DNA of 64,000 bases from the NCBI GenBank assembly GCA_051653605.1, contig JBOFWL010000145.1, positions 124,001 through 188,000 on the forward strand, read 5' to 3'. This stretch comes from JBOFWL01 sp051653605 (GTDB lineage: Bacteria > Spirochaetota > Brevinematia > Brevinematales > Brevinemataceae). Positions within the stretch are counted from its first letter, which is position 1. Every line of letters starts with the position of its first letter. Below, one piece after another: positions 42,250 to 51,671 of this stretch. The notes under the pieces were generated by a model, which was not told the DNA's origin, did no database searches, and saw nothing but the letters and a program-made list of their open reading frames with translations. Position numbers and translations under genes: made by a program.

Positions 42250-45096
42250 ATGAGTTTTGCTGATATTTTTAATGCCTATTCTTCTAAAGTATCCGCCGAA
42301 GGCCGTGCTGATGTCATAACAAGTCAGCCCGATATTCCCGGAAATGTGCTCTATGCATTGTCTAATGCTCTTGATGATACTTCGTCAGAAGAAAATGATG
42401 ACGTAGTTGCAGAGGATCAACCCAATAGCGTTGATACAGCTAGCCCTAGCTCACCTAAAGATGATCTTGGTTCTGATTTATCGGCAGAAGATCATGATAC
42501 GCTTATGGATAGCTTTTCATCCCTTGATGAAAGCCTCCCCACACCAGAAGAACCACAGGCTGAGCCAGCTCAAGCAGAATCGGCGGATTTTTCATCCTTC
42601 GACCCTCTTCCTGAAAATTTCGATCTCGAAGAATCTCCAGAAGAAATGTCTCTAGAAGAAAGCGCTAGGGATGAATTTTCTCTTGATGACGACCTAGGGC
42701 TTAATCTCCTATCCGAAGATGGAGATGTCTCAAGTGATGATTGGGATGATATGCCTTTCGATCTTGGATCAGAGATAGAAGCCCCCGAATTTGATACAGA
42801 TACCGATTTACATGATCTTGAAATAGAAGCCCCAGAAGACTTACACGAAGAAATCAATAAACCGGCAGCTCAAGAATTAGAAATGCCCGATTTTTCTGAA
42901 ACTGAAATAGTTACCAACCCTGATATCGTCGACCCTCTCCCCGAGCCCATTGAGATTCCCGAGGAAACACCCCTTCAAGATAATTCTGCAACCACCTCCG
43001 CTGATTTTGACATATTTGGAGCGATGGAATCAACAATTGACGATGTTGATTCGGCATTTAATCTCTCTGAGGAACAAGTTTTCCTTATTCGAGATAAAAT
43101 TAACACTATTAAAAATAAAAATCTTCGTTTTGAATTAAGAAATGTGATAATCGACCCTAAATTTTATGGGGAACACTATGATAGCATCTTATCTATGCTG
43201 CTTGTTAATGCTTCCGAAGAGAAAATTGCCGCTTATGTAGATGAATTTATTCAAAATAATGAAAATGATGCCATTATGCCTTCGGTTCTTACCAAAAGCG
43301 CGCGGGCAACTTTTCTTGCAGACGATGTCGAAAACTATGAACTCTTTAAAGAAGATTTTCGCCGTGTTGCACGCCGAGTAACAATTGCTGCTGTTGCCAT
43401 CATCACTCTAGGTGTTGTTTTATGGAGTACTGTAGCACAACCTCTTCGCATCGATAATCTCTATCGTCGTGGTTTAACTGCTGTTAGGGAAGACCGTTTT
43501 ACAGAAGGGGAAAGCCTCTATACAAGGGCGCAACAGGTTGCTGGTAGCCCCAACCTCAAATGGACGCTCGAATATGGTAAAGTATACGAAAGTAAAAATA
43601 TGGTGCGTCTTGCCGAACAAAAATACCGAATAGCATTGCTTATTGCTCCAAAAGATATTCCCGCAGCAAAGCAAGTTGCTTCTTTCTATACTAACCTTAC
43701 TCCTCCAAATTATAATAATGCTCTGTCTATTTTCAGTAAGCTCAGTAGTTTATATCCTAAAAATTTCGCTGTATGGGATTTTTATGGATTAATCTATATT
43801 GGACAAGCAAAAAGCCTATCTAACGATATTAATGCGCAAAACGAAGCCTATTTCAATGCTGCTGGTGTTTATAGGGATTTCATTATTAAAAATATTAACA
43901 ATCCAGCTCCCTATTATCGCCTACTTGAAATTTATATTCAGCTTGATAGTGTTGAAAAAATCAATCAAATATATGCTCTGATCGAAAAACTCGAACCTAA
44001 AGAGTATAATATTGCGGTTTTGAGTCGTCTAGCAGGGTATTTCATCGACCGAAAACAATTAACAGAAGCCGAACGGATTTTCCGAAGAACAACTCCCTAT
44101 ATCGACAAAAATATTACGAAGCTCGCCGACTTCCAAAAGCGCCTCAATAAGGAATTTAATATCCCAGCTAACTCCATCTCGAATATTTTAGGAATGTCTT
44201 ATTATGAATTTGCACGCTATAATATGCTTAGCTCTGATATTCTTCGTTCGATTCGCCTATTAACAAACGCCCTTATTTTTGCTCCCAGTAATGCTAGCGT
44301 ACACAATTTGATGGGTGAGGCCGTTATGATTTCTCCTGGGGGAGGAACCGAGCGTATTTCTATAGCCAAAAACCATTTTGACAATGCTATTAAATTAGAT
44401 AACCAAAACTATAAGCCTTACGTAAATCTTGGGCACCTATACTTTTATAATGAGCGAGTTTTAACCGATGTTGATGATGCCTATGCTAAAGCCCTCTACA
44501 ATTATCGCTTGGCGCTTAATCTCAAGCCTCAGAAGGATAAAAACTTCTTACTTAATTATAATCTTGGATGGCTTGAATATCGTAATGGGAATTTTTCTGA
44601 TGCACTTAATTTATGGAGTGATATTTATAAAGATGAACCTTCTAATCCTATTTTATCATATGCAATGGGTAGCACTTTCTACCATTTAAATAATCCTCGC
44701 TTGGCTCAAATGGAGTTCCAGAAATCGGCAAATAGCTATGCGCGAATAACAGAAAAAGTAAATGAACCCTCTCTTAATAATCCTCGTCATGTAGAAGTAT
44801 TTAGTCAAACTGCTAGGGTGAGAAATAATCTTGGTGTTATTAACGCAAATTATGCTGTAGCCAATCCTAGCCAGCGTATTCGCTATGAAAAGGATGCTCT
44901 TTTGAACTTTTATGCAGCGAAAGATGCAGCAGATCGCATCCGACAAATCTATAACAATGCCGAATATAATATTCTTGTCATCACTCACCCCAATATTCGA
45001 GGTCGTTCTGCAGAATTTGACAATACTGTACCTAAAAGTACAACGATTAATAATAAAGATTTAGAATTTAAGCGCCTCATTCTTGAGGAAATATAA
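42250..45096 (+). CDS. TPR membrane protein, FlcA-like (flagellar collar candidate)
   Basis: The 948-residue product has three parts. Residues 1-270 are strongly acidic and low complexity (repeated Asp/Glu/Ser/Pro). After a folded helical stretch there is one membrane helix at about 376-393 (TIAAVAIITLGVVLWSTV). From 400 to 900 there are many TPR-like helix pairs, such as LYRRGLTAVREDRFTEGES and NLGWLEYRNGNFSDALNLW. Size and layout are like the spirochaetal protein FlcA (BB0326 of Borrelia), a TPR protein of about 920 residues that is needed for the periplasmic flagellar collar and stators. This is inference from architecture; no alignment was run. The ATG at 42250 has a GGA-type site. Confidence 0.75.
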   Translation: MSFADIFNAYSSKVSAEGRADVITSQPDIPGNVLYALSNALDDTSSEENDDVVAEDQPNSVDTASPSSPKDDLGSDLSAEDHDTLMDSFSSLDESLPTPEEPQAEPAQAESADFSSFDPLPENFDLEESPEEMSLEESARDEFSLDDDLGLNLLSEDGDVSSDDWDDMPFDLGSEIEAPEFDTDTDLHDLEIEAPEDLHEEINKPAAQELEMPDFSETEIVTNPDIVDPLPEPIEIPEETPLQDNSATTSADFDIFGAMESTIDDVDSAFNLSEEQVFLIRDKINTIKNKNLRFELRNVIIDPKFYGEHYDSILSMLLVNASEEKIAAYVDEFIQNNENDAIMPSVLTKSARATFLADDVENYELFKEDFRRVARRVTIAAVAIITLGVVLWSTVAQPLRIDNLYRRGLTAVREDRFTEGESLYTRAQQVAGSPNLKWTLEYGKVYESKNMVRLAEQKYRIALLIAPKDIPAAKQVASFYTNLTPPNYNNALSIFSKLSSLYPKNFAVWDFYGLIYIGQAKSLSNDINAQNEAYFNAAGVYRDFIIKNINNPAPYYRLLEIYIQLDSVEKINQIYALIEKLEPKEYNIAVLSRLAGYFIDRKQLTEAERIFRRTTPYIDKNITKLADFQKRLNKEFNIPANSISNILGMSYYEFARYNMLSSDILRSIRLLTNALIFAPSNASVHNLMGEAVMISPGGGTERISIAKNHFDNAIKLDNQNYKPYVNLGHLYFYNERVLTDVDDAYAKALYNYRLALNLKPQKDKNFLLNYNLGWLEYRNGNFSDALNLWSDIYKDEPSNPILSYAMGSTFYHLNNPRLAQMEFQKSANSYARITEKVNEPSLNNPRHVEVFSQTARVRNNLGVINANYAVANPSQRIRYEKDALLNFYAAKDAADRIRQIYNNAEYNILVITHPNIRGRSAEFDNTVPKSTTINNKDLEFKRLILEEI

Positions 45097-45120
45097 AAGA
45101 TTTGAATGAATTTTTGAGTC

Positions 45121-45855
45121 TTACTTGGATATTAAGGATTTTTCAGTACAAGAACGAATTTGGATTGCGGCGGCAGCACAGGCCGTAGGGGCTCTCATTA
45201 TTCGAGTACCTAGAGAAAACAATGAAAACCCCTGATTAGTAAAGAAATCTACTTCTTTACTAGTAAATCCACCTTCTGGGCCAATGACAAAGGCCGCCGA
45301 TTGAGAAAAATCGAGTTCATCAATCCGAGATTTTGGATCTGCATTCTCATAGAAAAGTATTTTATGGGTGAAAGTATTCCAATCATTAAGCATTTTCCAC
45401 GAACAAGAACTATTTACCGTGCAGGTATATAGCCCCCCTACCTTTTTCACCGCTTCATTAGCCAATTTTTGACGACGTAGTTGCTTTTTTGCAAGATCTT
45501 TTGCATCCATTTTAGGAATAGACCTCTCCGCAAAAAATGGGTGAATCACCGAAATACCCAGCTCTGCAAGCAATGAAATGGCTTCATCCATAGCATCCGA
45601 TTTAAGCTCGGCTAAAAAAGCTTCTGCATGAAGAGGAATCTCATCCCCTTGTTTTTTAGATATCACCCTGAAACTAACATCATCAAGAGATGCTGTTAGA
45701 ACCTCCAATACGGCGATCGAGCCATCACCACAAGAAGCCTCTAGGCTCTCTCCATTTTTCACTCTAAGAACCGAGTATAAATGTCTAATTTCATCTTTTG
45801 GGGCTGAGAAAACGTCTCCAGGAGAGGGGAGGCTTGGAAAAATAAATCGTCTCAT
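45121..45855 (-). CDS. rsmE: 16S rRNA (uracil-1498-N3)-methyltransferase
   Basis: RsmE methylates U1498 of 16S rRNA using SAM and has the knotted SPOUT fold. The 244-residue product has the PUA-like N-terminal part (MRRFIFPSLPSPGDVF) and the knot signature VIGPEGGFTSKEVDFF followed by SLGTRIMRAPTACAAA; the last motif is usually R-x-E-T-A, here R-A-P-T-A. It overlaps ruvX by 4 bp and ends the lpx-ruvX unit. Confidence 0.93.
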   Translation of the reverse strand: MRRFIFPSLPSPGDVFSAPKDEIRHLYSVLRVKNGESLEASCGDGSIAVLEVLTASLDDVSFRVISKKQGDEIPLHAEAFLAELKSDAMDEAISLLAELGISVIHPFFAERSIPKMDAKDLAKKQLRRQKLANEAVKKVGGLYTCTVNSSCSWKMLNDWNTFTHKILFYENADPKSRIDELDFSQSAAFVIGPEGGFTSKEVDFFTNQGFSLFSLGTRIMRAPTACAAAAIQIRSCTEKSLISK

Positions 45856-46295
45856 TGGTTTTTTCCTTTAGGAACATAGAGTTCTACATTTCCTTTTTCT
45901 AATTGAAGAAGAAATTCTGATAAAAAAATCTGTGCAGCAGCAGAATCAATACTTTCTTTAAGTTTCTTCCCTCTCTTTCCTACTCCAACTAGAAAATTTT
46001 TGGCGCCAACAGAAGATAAAGATTCATCATAAAGATAAATAGGAAACCCAAAGCGACGATGAAGCCCTTCTGCAAAGCCCAAAACACGCGGGAAAAAGCT
46101 ATTCTCCCCGTCATGAAGAGGTTTTCCGAGTAAAAATGCATCGACATTATAAGACACTACGCAGTTATTAATTTCATCCATTAGTGAAGAATTATTAAAA
46201 AATGCCGGATAAGCAGATGCAATTATCCTTGTTTCATCAGACAAAGCAACTCCAATCCTCTTAAGGCCATAATCTAACGCTAAAATCCGCGCCAT
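45852..46295 (-). CDS. ruvX: Pre-16S rRNA nuclease / Holliday junction resolvase-like protein (YqgF)
   Basis: This RNase H-fold family processes the 5' end of 16S rRNA; older annotation calls it a Holliday junction resolvase. The 147-residue product has ILALDYGLKRIGVALSD with the first catalytic Asp (residue 8), LGKPLHDG and LYDESLSSVGAKN with the Glu/Asp pair. Its start overlaps lpxB by 16 bp. Confidence 0.93.
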   Translation of the reverse strand: MARILALDYGLKRIGVALSDETRIIASAYPAFFNNSSLMDEINNCVVSYNVDAFLLGKPLHDGENSFFPRVLGFAEGLHRRFGFPIYLYDESLSSVGAKNFLVGVGKRGKKLKESIDSAAAQIFLSEFLLQLEKGNVELYVPKGKNQ

Positions 46296-47458
46296 ACGCT
46301 GCCTTTTGAGTCTTCAAGAATATAATTTGCCACTGCCTCAAAACAATGTGTATCTCCTAGGGCATCAGATAATCGAGTATAAACATCCGACATCGTATAG
46401 GAATACATTGCTGGATCCATTTTATGAACGGCTTCCAGCTCCTGAAAAACACGATCGGGTGTCACTTCCCATTGAAGAAGTTCTGGAAACACTCGTTGAT
46501 TAAGAAATACATTTGGAAGCCCTATAAGCGTATCATCTCCAAGGCCTTCTGCCTTCTTAATAGTTTTAAAAGTATATGAGGTAACTTTATATGCAATAAT
46601 AGGATACATGCCCATCATTGCAGATTCTAGGGTAACCGTTCCCGCGCTCACCAGCCCGTAGCGACAATGAGACATTAACTCTAAGCTAGAACAGTTAAGA
46701 ATATGAACGATATATTCCATCTTATGACGAGCAATTTCTTTTGCGATTAGAGATGCTAAATCCTTATGAGCAATAGTCATAAGGAACTCTATGCCAGTAT
46801 CTTTATGAAAGCGATGCGCCGCCTGTAAAAAAATGGGCAATAATGTTTTAATCTCTTGACGACGAGAACCTGGCATTATAGCCACATAATTTTTTTGAGA
46901 AGATAGATTGTTTTTAGGATAGAAATCAGGGTCTGGTACAAAAGATTTTAGCATTCCAGATAAAGGATTGCCATAATAGAACGCGTTTCCATTATATTTT
47001 TTGTAAATATCTACATCTGACTGCATATAACAAAAAATAGCATCACACAATTCAGCAGTCCACGGCGCAGTTTTACGCCCCCACATCGAAACACGGGGAG
47101 CAATAAAAAAATAAATTTTTACCTGAGGCCCCAGCGCTTTACGAATACGGCTTGCAGCCATAAGAGAGAAAAATTCATGATCAACAAGGATAATATGATT
47201 AATATTATTTTCACGGATATAAGGGACAATAGAACGGAGCATTTTCCATTGTTTAAGAATAAATCGCCATGCCTCGACAAAACCAACGGCTGACATTAAG
47301 GTATTGTCTTCAAAGAGGGATTCGAGCCCTTCTTTACGCATATTTGCGCCACCAAAACCTGAAAACCGGCAAGGGTGACGCATTTTCATCGCCTTCATAA
47401 GACGCGCAGCGAACATATCTCCAGAAACTTCGCCTGCAACAATAAAAAATTTGTCCAT
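46280..47458 (-). CDS. lpxB: Lipid-A-disaccharide synthase
   Basis: LpxB joins two acylated glucosamines during lipid A synthesis on the inner face of the cytoplasmic membrane. The 392-residue product has the family marks GEVSGDMFAARL at the start, GFGGANMRKEGLESLF, and PGSRRQEIKTLLPIF. With lpxA next to it, it shows that the organism makes a lipid A-type outer membrane. It begins 7 bp after lpxA. Confidence 0.95.
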   Translation of the reverse strand: MDKFFIVAGEVSGDMFAARLMKAMKMRHPCRFSGFGGANMRKEGLESLFEDNTLMSAVGFVEAWRFILKQWKMLRSIVPYIRENNINHIILVDHEFFSLMAASRIRKALGPQVKIYFFIAPRVSMWGRKTAPWTAELCDAIFCYMQSDVDIYKKYNGNAFYYGNPLSGMLKSFVPDPDFYPKNNLSSQKNYVAIMPGSRRQEIKTLLPIFLQAAHRFHKDTGIEFLMTIAHKDLASLIAKEIARHKMEYIVHILNCSSLELMSHCRYGLVSAGTVTLESAMMGMYPIIAYKVTSYTFKTIKKAEGLGDDTLIGLPNVFLNQRVFPELLQWEVTPDRVFQELEAVHKMDPAMYSYTMSDVYTRLSDALGDTHCFEAVANYILEDSKGSVWRGF

Positions 47459-47465
47459 ATCTTAC

Positions 47466-48314
47466 CTAAAAATCAGAGCTTGACCCACTCTTTTCGTCAT
47501 TCCAACTACCAAAACTAGAAATACCTCGACGACAACCCGATAAAAAATTTAACGTAATTTCTGCCGCCCTACTATTTCGCCCATTGAATATCGTTGAAAT
47601 AGCTTCTTTGGCTGGATTTAAAGCTTTATGTTCCATAAATATTTTAAGAATTTCTTTTGCTTCTGCTCTTTCTTCAGAGCTAAATCCAGCACGTCTAAGC
47701 CCAATAAGATTTAGACCTGAAATCATCCCATAAAAACTAGAGAGAAGCATAAATGGTGGTATATCTCTACCCACACGCGATCCACCTGAAATCATAACAT
47801 TTTGACCAATACGGCATCCTTGATGAACAACAACATTTCCTGAAACAAAAGCTTGATCAAAAACCGTGCACATACCCGCAAGTAATGCGTTATTTGCCAA
47901 AATTACATTATTATGGAGAACTGTGTTATGCCCAACATGTGAATTTACCATTAACAGACAATTATTTCCAACAACAGTATCAGCGCTAATTGTGGTATCT
48001 GCATAGGCTGTAGGCGCATGTATTGTAACACCTTCTCTAATAGTATTATTATCGCCAATACGAATGATACCCTCAGACCCTTTATACGCAAGATCCTGTG
48101 GGGGTGCCCCTATTGATGAAAAAGGGAAGAGTTTATTATGCTGCCCGATGGTAACCGGGCCTTTTATATAAACATGAGAAACCAACTGTGTGCCTGTGCC
48201 TAAGGTTACGTTACCTTCAACAACACAAAAAGGACCAATATGAACCCCATCTTGAAGCACTACCTCAGAGGATACAGAGGCTGTTGGATGAATAAATGTA
48301 GATGTGGTATTCAT
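47466..48314 (-). CDS. lpxA: UDP-N-acetylglucosamine O-acyltransferase
   Basis: LpxA adds the first fatty acid to UDP-GlcNAc. The 282-residue product has the left-handed parallel beta-helix of hexapeptide repeats, FSSIGAPPQDLAYKG, TIREGVTIH, the catalytic His126 in NSHVGHNT, and the LpxA-specific GLNLIGLRRAGFS that leads into the C-terminal helices. Its ATG overlaps the stop of the STAS gene as TAATG. lpxC, lpxD and fabZ are not nearby. Confidence 0.96.
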   Translation of the reverse strand: MNTTSTFIHPTASVSSEVVLQDGVHIGPFCVVEGNVTLGTGTQLVSHVYIKGPVTIGQHNKLFPFSSIGAPPQDLAYKGSEGIIRIGDNNTIREGVTIHAPTAYADTTISADTVVGNNCLLMVNSHVGHNTVLHNNVILANNALLAGMCTVFDQAFVSGNVVVHQGCRIGQNVMISGGSRVGRDIPPFMLLSSFYGMISGLNLIGLRRAGFSSEERAEAKEILKIFMEHKALNPAKEAISTIFNGRNSRAAEITLNFLSGCRRGISSFGSWNDEKSGSSSDF

Positions 48315-48823
48315 TACTCTATTCCTAAATTTTTCTTTTTTTCTATTTCTGCTTTAAGAGCTTGCTCAACCGCTTGAAAACGTCTTGTGTTTTCCGAGGA
48401 GGTTTCCATAATATTTTGGTGTGCCTCTAGTAATATTCTCATGTCTGAAATGGTGTTCTCTAATTTTTTATGAACTTCCCATGATGACCCCATATTATGA
48501 AGACCATCTAGCTGAAGAGAAGGGATGAATTCTGAAAGACCCATAACTTCGAAAATCTCTTTAATTCTATCGTCTGGGTTAAGTAAAAAGACAGAATCAT
48601 TACCACTAAGTTTCTTCTTGACTGCTAATATTATACCAATAAAAGAGCTATCCATATAGGACGCCTCTTCTGCATCAAACAGCACTCGTGAAACTGTAGT
48701 ATTCTCTAAACATTCTTTGATACGTTCATCTAGATCTGGACAATACTCTGCCGTCCCTCTACCAAAAACATGCACAAGAAGGGTATCTTTGACCAAACCC
48801 ATAGCAATACGCGTATCCTGCAT
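48314..48823 (-). CDS. STAS domain protein (anti-sigma factor antagonist-like)
   Basis: STAS proteins are switches: phosphorylation of a conserved Ser by a partner kinase changes binding. The 169-residue product has the STAS core from about 8 to 115 with the phosphorylation loop ASYMDSSFIGIIL (the Ser pair is present) and the strand SVFLLNPDDRIKEIF. The remaining roughly 50 residues form a helix. No kinase or sigma factor gene is adjacent; instead it precedes lpxA by a one-base overlap, hinting at envelope-related control. The partner is unknown. Confidence 0.85.
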   Translation of the reverse strand: MQDTRIAMGLVKDTLLVHVFGRGTAEYCPDLDERIKECLENTTVSRVLFDAEEASYMDSSFIGIILAVKKKLSGNDSVFLLNPDDRIKEIFEVMGLSEFIPSLQLDGLHNMGSSWEVHKKLENTISDMRILLEAHQNIMETSSENTRRFQAVEQALKAEIEKKKNLGIE

Positions 48824-48847
48824 AATCGCCCCTTACCAAATAAAAGA

Positions 48848-48891
48848 AGCAGGATAATACACCACCCCCTAGAGAGACATATTATCCTGCT
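48848..48891 (-). terminator. Hairpin between peptidase and STAS genes
   Basis: An 11-bp perfect stem (AGCAGGATAAT/ATTATCCTGCT) encloses a 22-nt loop, followed on the minus strand by TCTTTTATTT. It could end transcription from the peptidase gene. The large loop makes this less sure than the other terminators. Confidence 0.6.
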
Positions 48892-48901
48892 AAAAATTGG
48901 T

Positions 48902-49918
48902 TTATTTTAACATTAGCGCAAAAGGCTCTGGATCAACACGTGTGCCGCCCACAAGAACCTCATAATGAAGATGATAGCCCGTAACACGGCCTGTAGCACC
49001 TACATACCCAATAACTTGACCCTGCTTAACTTTAGCACCTTGAACAGCTTGAGCAGCAAAACTTTGCATATGACCATAACGTGTACGAAAACCGTATTTG
49101 TGATCAATCTCTAGAAGATTCCCATAACCACCGCTAACCCCTCGCCGAACAATAACACCATCTGCAGCAGCATATATAGGTGTTCCTGGAAATGTAGCCA
49201 TATCCAAACCATCATGACCTTCATAACCGCGATTATCAAAAGGATTTCGACGAACACCAAATTTAGAAGTATGACGAGCTCTGGTTGCAACAGGGTAGAT
49301 AGAAGGAATTTCTTTTAAAACTCTTTCATTTTCCTTAACTAAAGCAGCAATACGAGCAAATTTTTGTTTTGTTACATCTAATTCTTTTTCAAGCCTTTGT
49401 AATTGAGCTATCTCTTTTGGCTCACCCTTCTGAACGGAAACAGCCAATTCGGGGTCATTAAGACTAATCTCAGGCTGGTCATCCTTCGATGCAGGAGCCA
49501 TCCCTCCAATATCCAAGCGAAATTGTGAAAAATATTGTGAAAGATTGTCAACAGTTTGAGAAACTGTATCATACTTTTTTTCCAAAACATCATTTTCAAC
49601 GATAAGTCGAATTTGATTTCGCGCACTCTGCTGATGCTGAACAATGGTAAACAACGCAGAAACAGTGGTAGTACCTGCCACCAACGCAACAAAAGACATC
49701 ATATAATAAGAAATATGAAAATTCCACGCATTTTTCCCAGAATGAGGCACCAGCATTAATGTAATACGTTGCAACCCCCATTCATGGAGCTTTTTACGGA
49801 ACTCAAGCATATTTTTTTTAAGACGAAGCCAGCTATTCTTTCGAATGGCTTTTTCATCAAAATAACGCATATTCTTATTGAGAACATACTTAGAGGAGTC
49901 TTTCTTTTGGAAAACCAT
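48902..49918 (-). CDS. M23 family metallopeptidase, membrane-anchored
   Basis: M23 (LytM) peptidases cut peptidoglycan cross-bridges or regulate amidases. The ATG at 49918 (MVFQKKDSSKYVLNKN) is preceded by GGGAG and gives 338 residues. There is a cytoplasmic part, one membrane helix (about 70-90, MMSFVALVAGTTTVSALFTIV), a coiled-coil stretch (about 120-200) and the M23 domain from about 220. The zinc motifs GHDGLDMATFPG and GYHLHYEV with the last HxH are both intact, so it is probably active. The architecture resembles divisome-linked LytM proteins. Confidence 0.9.
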   Translation of the reverse strand: MVFQKKDSSKYVLNKNMRYFDEKAIRKNSWLRLKKNMLEFRKKLHEWGLQRITLMLVPHSGKNAWNFHISYYMMSFVALVAGTTTVSALFTIVQHQQSARNQIRLIVENDVLEKKYDTVSQTVDNLSQYFSQFRLDIGGMAPASKDDQPEISLNDPELAVSVQKGEPKEIAQLQRLEKELDVTKQKFARIAALVKENERVLKEIPSIYPVATRARHTSKFGVRRNPFDNRGYEGHDGLDMATFPGTPIYAAADGVIVRRGVSGGYGNLLEIDHKYGFRTRYGHMQSFAAQAVQGAKVKQGQVIGYVGATGRVTGYHLHYEVLVGGTRVDPEPFALMLK

Positions 49919-49953
49919 ATTTTTTCTCCCACTTATAGTAAACAAGTTTTTAA

Positions 49954-49982
49954 ATTGTATACTATATGCAACTTTTTGTCAA
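49954..49982 (-). promoter_or_regulatory. Promoter of the M23 peptidase gene
   Basis: Minus-strand TTGACA (49977-49982), 17 bases, TACAAT (49954-49959), 35 bases before the chosen start. A direct repeat TTAAACTA lies on the plus strand side near 50027-50050, before tatD. Confidence 0.85.
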
Positions 49983-50061
49983 GTATTGTGTTAAATCTTA
50001 TAGCTTGTTTTTTCAAGAAAAAAAAGTTAAACTAAGGTATCTTAAACTATAGGAATTTAAC

Positions 50062-50829
50062 ATGGCTTTTATTGATTCCCATGCCCATCTTGATCTTACA
50101 TTAGAGGCATCTTCTTCCAAAATGTCGGAAATTTTAGGACAAAATTTAGCGTACGCCCTTCATATTTCATTGAGCCCTTTCGATTTTTTAAAAAACTATC
50201 CATCTCTTTCTGGAGATGAGAGAATTGTGTTCGCTACAGGTTGTTATCCCGATTGCACAACACGAGCCGATTACCAGCTATCTATATATATGGAAAAGTT
50301 AAGAGAAATTTTTGCTACCCATCGTCATCTTGCCGTTGGTGAAGCTGGTATTGATTTCAAATACGAAAAATACGGCTCTAAAGAGGATCAGACAGCTCTT
50401 TTTGAAGCTCAAATAGCTCTGGCAGAGGAGCTTTCTCTACCTTTAATTGTTCATTCTCGCAACACTTTTGAAGAATGCTACGCTTCCTTAAAGACTGCCC
50501 CAAAGGTTAAAGTTGTTTTTCATTGCTTTAGTTATGGGGTTCGAGAAGCCGAGATTCTACTGGCAGATGGGCATTTTCTTTCGTTTACAGGCAATATAAC
50601 CTATAAAAACGCTCAAAATATCCGTGATGCAGCCATGATTGTGCCTCTCGATCGCCTATTTTTTGAGACAGACTGCCCTTATCTTGCTCCAACCCCTCAC
50701 AGAGGGCATGTGAATATTCCCTCGTACGTTGGTTTAGTGTATAAATATTTCGCAGAAATGAAAGAAATCCCTCTCATCACTTTAGAAGAGCAGGTTCAAC
50801 ATAACTTTGAAAATCTTTTCAAACCATAG
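50062..50829 (+). CDS. TatD family deoxyribonuclease/hydrolase
   Basis: TatD proteins are metal-dependent nucleases of the amidohydrolase fold, linked to DNA repair. The 255-residue product has the metal ligands His7 and His9 (DSHAHLD), Glu94 (GEAGID), His131 (VHSR), His154 (FHCFS) and Asp204 (ETDCPYLAP). AGGA lies before the ATG. It is convergent with the MBL gene; only 3 bp separate them. Confidence 0.93.
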   Translation: MAFIDSHAHLDLTLEASSSKMSEILGQNLAYALHISLSPFDFLKNYPSLSGDERIVFATGCYPDCTTRADYQLSIYMEKLREIFATHRHLAVGEAGIDFKYEKYGSKEDQTALFEAQIALAEELSLPLIVHSRNTFEECYASLKTAPKVKVVFHCFSYGVREAEILLADGHFLSFTGNITYKNAQNIRDAAMIVPLDRLFFETDCPYLAPTPHRGHVNIPSYVGLVYKYFAEMKEIPLITLEEQVQHNFENLFKP

Positions 50830-50832
50830 TAT

Positions 50833-51657
50833 TTATAAACGAATGGTCTGGCCTTGGCGGCAGAAAAAGGAGCTTGGAAATAGTAATTTTGCTTCTCGCT
50901 CGAGGGCATAGACAGCATCATCTGTGCGATCGGGATCGTGATGGATAAAACCTATCGTTCTTACTTTGGCTTGCTTTGCTACCGCAATAGCTTGGTTGAA
51001 GGTTGAATGCCCCCACCCAATACGAGAAGAAATCTCTGCCTCTGTATATTGAGCATCGTGGATCATGAGATCCGCTCCCCGTGAAATATGGACAACCCTT
51101 TCATCAAGATCGGCGGGATAATGTTCGACGTCTGTATTGACAACCAACACTTTACCATCGGCCTCGATCCGGTAACTATATGCTCCACCAGGGTGAGGAT
51201 GTCGACACACCTCAAAAATAATACCTTCGGCGAATTCAAAACGACTTTCATCGATCTCCACAAATGAAATCTTTGCAGGCAAAAGGGAGAATCGCACAGG
51301 GCTATAGTCGGGATCTAGTTGGGAAACAATTATATTTTCTAGAGATCGACCTATTTTAACAGGCCCATAGATTACAATGCGAACTTCTGGATGAAATGCC
51401 AATGGAAAAAAGGGAAAACCCTGAATATGATCCCAATGTGTATGAGTAAGAAAAAGTTTCACTAAGGGCAAGGGTTTACCTGAAAATTCTTCAAGAAATG
51501 ATTTCCCCATAGGAATAATACCCGTTCCAGCATCAATAATAACAACATCACCATTATTAAAGCGAATCTCTAAACAAAATGTATGTCCTCCAAATTGCAT
51601 CTTATCCATTTCTGACGAAGGATAAGAACCTCTGACCCCCCAGAATGTGACTTGCAT
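50833..51657 (-). CDS. MBL fold metallohydrolase
   Basis: The 274-residue product begins MQVTFWGVRGSYPS, has the metal motif HTHWDH at residues 72-77 and the later histidines VNTDVEHYP, HDAQYTE, GWGHSTF and HHDPDRTDD. This GVRGS type of MBL protein is seen as phosphodiesterase-like enzymes or as CheX-neighbour domains in other bacteria; the substrate cannot be named. It ends the mraY-dtd unit, 14 bp after dtd. Confidence 0.88.
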   Translation of the reverse strand: MQVTFWGVRGSYPSSEMDKMQFGGHTFCLEIRFNNGDVVIIDAGTGIIPMGKSFLEEFSGKPLPLVKLFLTHTHWDHIQGFPFFPLAFHPEVRIVIYGPVKIGRSLENIIVSQLDPDYSPVRFSLLPAKISFVEIDESRFEFAEGIIFEVCRHPHPGGAYSYRIEADGKVLVVNTDVEHYPADLDERVVHISRGADLMIHDAQYTEAEISSRIGWGHSTFNQAIAVAKQAKVRTIGFIHHDPDRTDDAVYALEREAKLLFPSSFFCRQGQTIRL

Positions 51658-51671
51658 GTTGACTCCTTGGA

